Positions 7,240-10,187 of a stretch of 10,187 nt of DNA are shown here, in pieces. The translations under genes were made by a program, and so were the position numbers. Position 1 is the stretch's first letter. Every line of letters starts with the position of its first letter. Under the pieces are notes generated by a model. It was not told where the DNA came from and did no database searches. It saw only the letters and a program-made list of their open reading frames with translations. This DNA comes from Candidatus Omnitrophota bacterium (GTDB lineage: Bacteria; Hinthialibacterota; Hinthialibacteria; Hinthialibacterales; JAKPRU01), in NCBI GenBank assembly GCA_029557025.1, contig JAKPRU010000552.1, forward strand, positions 1 through 10,187, given 5' to 3'.

Positions 7240-7271
7240 CCTGTCGTCTTCCGCCCGGATCATCCGACAGG
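7240..7271 (-). promoter_or_regulatory. Inverted repeat at the end of the solute-binding protein gene
   Basis: CCTGTCG (7240-7246) and CGACAGG (7265-7271) form a perfect 7-bp inverted repeat with an 18-base loop. The repeat spans the stop codon of the solute-binding protein gene. No T-run follows directly on the minus strand, so it is more likely a stem that limits read-through or stabilises the upstream message than a full terminator. The loop is long and chance cannot be excluded. Confidence 0.25.
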
Positions 7272-8369
7272 CGTTTCTCGAGAAAGATCTTTGTTCCGAA
7301 TCTTCTCGTCCCAATACTTGATCCATTCGGCTCGATCCCGACGAACGATATTCCAGTCGATCGGCATTTTACGCAGCATGTCCCTGACATCCACGCCTTT
7401 CAGCCACCCCGGAAGCCGGTCCCCAAGGTCATCCCGCGTGGGAATCCGGTAATAGCCGCTTTTCGGATCAGCCAAATAGAGCTGCATATCGGCGCTGGTG
7501 ACGAACTCGACAAACTCCTTGCCGGTCTCCAGGTGGGAACAGCCGCGAATCAGCGCCACACCCTCGGTCAGGACCGGCGTCCCACTTTCCGGGATGACAT
7601 ACCCGAGATTGTAATTATAGCGATGTCGCTGCACCACCACATCCGGCAGGGTCCATATTGTGATGGCTGCCGGGTTACCTTCGTTCAGTCGCGCAAACAA
7701 ATGATCCGTGTTCTCCGTGTGAGCAAGAACATTGGACTCCAGATTCCGCAGCCATTCATACCCTGCATCGGGGTTACCGGAGCTCCCGGACCGGGCTTGA
7801 ATCAGCGCAGCAAATATCTGCCCCATGGCTTCGCTGATGACCGGGTCCTGAATCAGAATGCGGCCTTTCCATTTCGGATTCTGCAGGTCCTCCCAGTCTC
7901 GTGGCGCTTCCCAGTCCGGGATGGCGGCCTTGTTGTATACAATGACAGCCGGCAAAACAAAAGTTCCCAGCCAATAGTAATCCGGGTCACGCAAGTCCAG
8001 GCTGAGATGGGCGGCAACTTCCGCCGCCGGGCATGGGTCCAGCAGGCCATCTGCTTTCGCTTCCATGAACATCAAAGAGGACCCCCCCCACCAGACATCA
8101 CATCGCGGCTGGACTCGTTCCTCCTCGATCTGCCGGAGAATGGCGTGGGATGGTATGCTGAAAGAGGCCGTCCGTATCCCAATCTCGTCATTTTGATGCT
8201 GCAACTCAAATCGCTGTGCAATATCCTGCACAATCTCCAGCCCGTGCGGAGAATACACCACCAGATGATGGTACCGCCTCGGCCCCTTAGAGCAACCCGA
8301 CACAACCAGTCCGATTCCGATCAGAACCGCCATGAACCGTTTCCACGTCCTGTTCGTTCCAGTACACAT
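7260..8369 (-). CDS. ABC-type solute-binding lipoprotein (iron(III)/family 1-like)
   Basis: This 369-residue protein has the length and layout of extracellular solute-binding proteins of the iron(III)/thiamine/phosphonate-like group. The signal peptide has Arg and Lys at 7-11, a hydrophobic core, and the lipobox VSGC with Cys26. The mature part opens with LVVYSPHGLEIVQDIAQRFE, the usual first strand and helix. It continues with CDVWWGGSSLMFMEAKADGLL, the ligand-cleft region LGTFVLPAVIVYNKAAI, and the typical WEDLQNPKWKGRILIQDPVISEAMG. A C-terminal PIDWNIVRRDRAEWIKYWDEKI helix closes it. A later ATG at 8333 would lose the positive n-region, so the first ATG is preferred, with GGTGG close upstream. 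It is the first gene of the minus-strand cluster. No permease or ATPase gene is nearby, so it may serve a distant transporter or act as a ligand sensor. The ligand is not known. Confidence 0.88.
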   Translation of the reverse strand: MCTGTNRTWKRFMAVLIGIGLVVSGCSKGPRRYHHLVVYSPHGLEIVQDIAQRFELQHQNDEIGIRTASFSIPSHAILRQIEEERVQPRCDVWWGGSSLMFMEAKADGLLDPCPAAEVAAHLSLDLRDPDYYWLGTFVLPAVIVYNKAAIPDWEAPRDWEDLQNPKWKGRILIQDPVISEAMGQIFAALIQARSGSSGNPDAGYEWLRNLESNVLAHTENTDHLFARLNEGNPAAITIWTLPDVVVQRHRYNYNLGYVIPESGTPVLTEGVALIRGCSHLETGKEFVEFVTSADMQLYLADPKSGYYRIPTRDDLGDRLPGWLKGVDVRDMLRKMPIDWNIVRRDRAEWIKYWDEKIRNKDLSRETPVG

Positions 8370-8378
8370 AACACCACC

Positions 8379-8407
8379 ATTCTATCGGCTCACAATGCGG
8401 CTGACAA
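8379..8407 (-). promoter_or_regulatory. Near-consensus sigma-70 promoter for the minus-strand cluster
   Basis: Read on the minus strand, TTGTCA (complement of 8402-8407) and TAGAAT (complement of 8379-8384) are separated by exactly 17 bases. Each matches the consensus at five of six positions. The expected transcription start would fall near 8372, only a few bases before the ATG at 8369, giving a leader of almost no length. Either the message is nearly leaderless, or translation starts at the later ATG (8333), or the match is fortuitous. Confidence 0.5.
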
Positions 8408-8421
8408 CGGTCTGTTTCTAC

Positions 8422-8472
8422 CCGCCGTTCTCTTCGAAAGACAGGTTGCGTAAAGTAGATAAGAAACGGCGG
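8422..8472 (+). promoter_or_regulatory. Large dyad upstream of the response regulator gene
   Basis: CCGCCGTT (8422-8429) is exactly complementary to AACGGCGG (8465-8472). With one bulged C at 8430, pairing continues as TCTT (8431-8434) with AAGA (8461-8464), giving 12 base pairs around a 26-base loop. The 3' arm ends six bases before the first ATG of the regulator, so as RNA it would cover the ribosome site region. As DNA it could be a binding site for autoregulation. Confidence 0.5.
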
Positions 8473-8477
8473 ACAGG

Positions 8478-9875
8478 ATGCAGGACGGAATAATGGACGA
8501 AACAATTACAGGTTCGGTGCTCGTTGTAGATGACGAAGCCGGAATGCGTCACATCCTCAACAAACTGCTTTCCGGGAAAGGCTACAGCGTGTTCACGGCG
8601 GAATCCGCTCACCAGGCGCTGGAACTGGCCCGCAAAGACCACCCGGATATCGCGTTTCTGGATATCCGCATCCCGGACATGAACGGTCTGGAACTCCTGA
8701 CCGCACTCAAAAGCCAGGACCCCGACCTGGTGGTCATTATGATGACGGCGTTCGGCACGGTGGAGACGGCCGTGCAGGCAATCAAGTCCGGCGCGTATGA
8801 ATACATCACCAAACCGTTCGAGAACGACAAGATATTGGTAATGGCGGCTAATGCCGTCGAACGTCGGCGACTGATCGACCGAACCCGTCGTCTGACCGAG
8901 GAGGTGCAGGATCGCCGGGCGTTCCAGGGATTGATCGGTCGCAGCCGGTCCATGCAGGAATTGTACGCGCTGATTAAGCGGGTGGCCGCAACCGAAAGCA
9001 CTGTGCTGATTATGGGTGAGAGCGGAACCGGCAAAGAAGTTGTAGCCCGCGCCATTCATGCACAATCGCCCCGCGCAGACAAACGTTTTGTGCCGGTGAA
9101 TTGCGGGGCGCTGCCGCGCGACCTGATCGAGAGCGAACTGTTCGGGCATGAAAAGGGAGCCTTTTCGGGCGCTCACCAGCGCCGGATCGGCCTGGTAGAG
9201 GCGGCAGATCGTGGGACCCTGTTTCTGGACGAGATTGCCGACCTGCCCGCGGACCTCCAGGTGAAAATCCTTCGCGTAATTGAGCAAAAAGAAATCCGCC
9301 GTGTCGGAAGTGTAACCGATATCAAAGTGGATGTGCGCCTTCTCTCCGCGACCAATCGCGACCTGGAGGCAGATGTGAAAAGCGGCAGATTCCGGGAAGA
9401 CCTCTATTACCGACTTTCGATCGTGCCGATCCGTATCCCCCCGCTGCGGGAAAGAACAGAAGATATTCCGCTCCTGGCACAACATTTCATCGAGCAATTC
9501 AACCGGAAAATGAACCGTTCAGTGTGCGGAACCACCCCGGCGGCGATGCGCTTGCTTCGGGAGTATCCATGGCCCGGCAATGTCCGCGAGCTGGAAAACA
9601 CCATCGAACGTGCCCTCGTTCTTCGAGACCAGGGAGAAATCTGCGAGGAGGACCTGCCCATCCAGCTCCGCCGACAGCCCCAGGCCACTGTCAACGATAC
9701 CTGGTTCCTCGATCAGAGCGAGCTGACATTCCAGCAGGCGCGAGAAGCGTTTGAACGATCCTATCTGGAATCCCTGCTCAAAGCCAACGACAACAACGTC
9801 ACCCGTTCCGCAATGCTGGCGGGGCTGTCGCGGCGACGGTTGCAGGAATTGATTAAAAAGTATGGGCTGAAGTGA
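8478..9875 (+). CDS. NtrC-family sigma-54-dependent response regulator
   Basis: This 465-residue protein has all three domains of an NtrC-type activator. The receiver domain (~13-127) has the acidic pair Asp18/Asp19, phosphoacceptor Asp62 (FLDIRIPDMNG), Thr90 and Lys112. The AAA+ domain (~150-390) has Walker A GESGTGKE (180-187), the sigma-54 contact loop written GAFSGA (227-232) instead of the usual GAFTGA, Walker B TLFLDEIADLP, RFREDLYYRLSIVPI and WPGNVRELENTIERA. The C-terminus is a Fis-type helix-turn-helix (NVTRSAMLAGLSRRRLQELI). It should activate sigma-54 promoters when phosphorylated. The ATG at 8493 gives a more typical seven residues before the first receiver strand and has AGGA at 8482-8485, so it may be the true start. 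No histidine kinase lies beside it; the divergent neighbour is the solute-binding lipoprotein. Confidence 0.93.
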   Translation: MQDGIMDETITGSVLVVDDEAGMRHILNKLLSGKGYSVFTAESAHQALELARKDHPDIAFLDIRIPDMNGLELLTALKSQDPDLVVIMMTAFGTVETAVQAIKSGAYEYITKPFENDKILVMAANAVERRRLIDRTRRLTEEVQDRRAFQGLIGRSRSMQELYALIKRVAATESTVLIMGESGTGKEVVARAIHAQSPRADKRFVPVNCGALPRDLIESELFGHEKGAFSGAHQRRIGLVEAADRGTLFLDEIADLPADLQVKILRVIEQKEIRRVGSVTDIKVDVRLLSATNRDLEADVKSGRFREDLYYRLSIVPIRIPPLRERTEDIPLLAQHFIEQFNRKMNRSVCGTTPAAMRLLREYPWPGNVRELENTIERALVLRDQGEICEEDLPIQLRRQPQATVNDTWFLDQSELTFQQAREAFERSYLESLLKANDNNVTRSAMLAGLSRRRLQELIKKYGLK

Positions 9876-9883
9876 ATATGGCC

Positions 9884-9920
9884 GGGCATCGCATGTAGGG
9901 GCATCGCATGTGTCGCCCCT
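9884..9920 (+). repeat. Tandem GGGCATCGCATGT repeat with an embedded palindrome
   Basis: GGGCATCGCATGT occurs at 9884-9896 and again at 9899-9911, a 15-base period. The second copy is part of a hairpin: AGGGGC (9897-9902) with GCCCCT (9915-9920), a perfect 6-bp stem with a 12-base loop. The form GTAGGGGC...GCCCCT resembles short dispersed palindromes found between genes in many bacteria. It begins nine bases after the regulator stop and could help define the end of that message, but no U-run follows directly. Confidence 0.6.
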
Positions 9921-9944
9921 CTGGAGTTCCGCCTTTTACCAGAG
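9919..9944. promoter_or_regulatory. Second inverted repeat behind the response regulator gene
   Basis: CTCTGG (9919-9924) is complementary to CCAGAG (9939-9944) with a 14-base loop containing TTTT. It shares two bases with the end of the preceding palindrome, so the two stems compete at the margin. Its role is unclear; it could contribute to transcript-end formation. Confidence 0.25.
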
Positions 9945-10035
9945 AAAACGGACTAAAAATAACATCGAGTGAAATGTGGAGCCTGATTTCGCCCGATTTT
10001 TGTTGTATCCTCCTCGCCCACAAGACCCGGCCCGC

Positions 10036-10075
10036 GTTCGCCCAGGAGCGAACCTGGGAACGCAACCCCAGGAGG
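10036..10075 (+). promoter_or_regulatory. Cluster of mutually exclusive hairpins
   Basis: Three perfect 6-bp stems share arms. GTTCGC (10036-10041) pairs with GCGAAC (10048-10053). CCCAGG (10041-10046) pairs with CCTGGG (10053-10058). The same CCTGGG can instead pair with a second CCCAGG (10067-10072). CCCAGGAG is repeated at 10041-10048 and 10067-10074. A Shine-Dalgarno-like AGGAGG (10070-10075) overlaps the last arm, although no start codon follows it in the window. The layout resembles a switching leader RNA, but the gene it might control is not visible. Confidence 0.35.
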
Positions 10076-10187
10076 ACCCCACCGCTCCCCTCAACGTCTC
10101 CAATCCCTCACACCCAAATACAGACCCCAAAAACCCAACCACCGACCCTCCACCGCCGAACTCCTCTCCCTTCTCCGACAAGAACTC

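Larger units (their letters stand above)
9876..10187. other. 312-base end region without a convincing gene
   Basis: After the regulator's stop codon there is a tandem repeat and palindrome (9884-9920). An AT-richer stretch (about 9940-10010) follows, then a C-rich, G-poor tract to the window edge. In 10081-10187 a hand count gives 54 C and 8 G in 107 bases. All three plus frames are open from about 9987 to the end, so openness alone is uninformative. Possible starts are ATG 9974, whose product contains the signal-peptidase-like PAFAQE, and GTG 9976, which gives a Pro/Thr/Asn/Asp-rich product; neither is convincing. No ATG, GTG or TTG occurs on the plus strand from 10076 to the end. Confidence 0.5.

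Noticed and set aside
7274-7285. Perfect 12-base palindrome TTTCTCGAGAAA
   Set aside because: It lies inside the coding end of the solute-binding protein gene and is well explained by its codons; no partner site was seen.
7071-8453. Plus-strand open frame of 460 codons opposite the solute-binding protein gene
   Set aside because: The minus strand encodes a clear solute-binding lipoprotein here; the plus frame product has no coherent domain and no ribosome site.
8418-9497. Minus-strand open frame of 359 codons opposite the response regulator
   Set aside because: The plus-strand protein has every NtrC-type motif in order; the opposite frame has none.
9936-10181. Minus-strand open frame with a glycine-rich product opposite the C-rich tract
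   Set aside because: It results from the C-rich plus strand; the product is low complexity, with no ribosome site or domain.
1-10187. CRISPR array, tRNA, rRNA, transposase or phage genes
   Set aside because: No regularly spaced repeats, cloverleaf-like segments, rRNA-conserved stretches or transposase/integrase motifs were found on reading both strands.

Overview
The window looks like chromosomal DNA of a diderm (Gram-negative-type) bacterium of moderately high GC. Three predicted proteins carry lipoprotein signal peptides, an NtrC-type sigma-54 activator is present, and Shine-Dalgarno sites are recognisable. The mix of a zinc-ribbon DUF2225 protein, a Memo-AMMECR1 fusion, TPR lipoproteins and an NtrC-type regulator would suit a deltaproteobacterium-like or uncultured candidate-phylum genome. 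No marker gene is present, so the lineage is left open. No rRNA, tRNA, CRISPR array, transposase or phage gene was seen.

Layout. Positions 29-2110 (+) hold trpE and trpG, the two anthranilate synthase subunits, in a tight pair. After a 196-base spacer with a strong ribosome site and a perfect hairpin comes a DUF2225 zinc-ribbon protein (2307-3356, +), closed by a clear intrinsic terminator. Next is a lipoprotein that fuses a Memo domain to an AMMECR1 domain (3557-5044, +). A convergent spacer with degenerate palindromes separates it from a four-gene minus-strand cluster, read from 8369 down to 5160: a solute-binding lipoprotein, a TPR lipoprotein, a small coiled-coil protein of unknown function, and a DJ-1/PfpI-family protein. 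Divergent from this cluster, across a spacer of about 108 bases with a strong minus-strand promoter and a large dyad, is a complete NtrC-type response regulator (8478-9875, +). The last 312 bases hold no convincing gene. They contain tandem and palindromic repeats, then a C-rich, G-poor tract that is open in all three plus frames to the window edge.

How the genes may work together. trpE/trpG supply anthranilate for tryptophan, with possible sharing of the amidotransferase with folate synthesis; the other trp genes are not here. The minus-strand cluster and the divergent regulator look like an envelope-facing module. It has a periplasmic or membrane-anchored ligand-binding protein and a scaffold-like TPR lipoprotein next to a sigma-54 activator, but no transporter permease, no ATPase and no histidine kinase within the window. 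That link is inferred from gene order only. The features most worth following up are the exported Memo-AMMECR1 fusion, the orphan solute-binding protein/regulator pair and the structured non-coding spacers.
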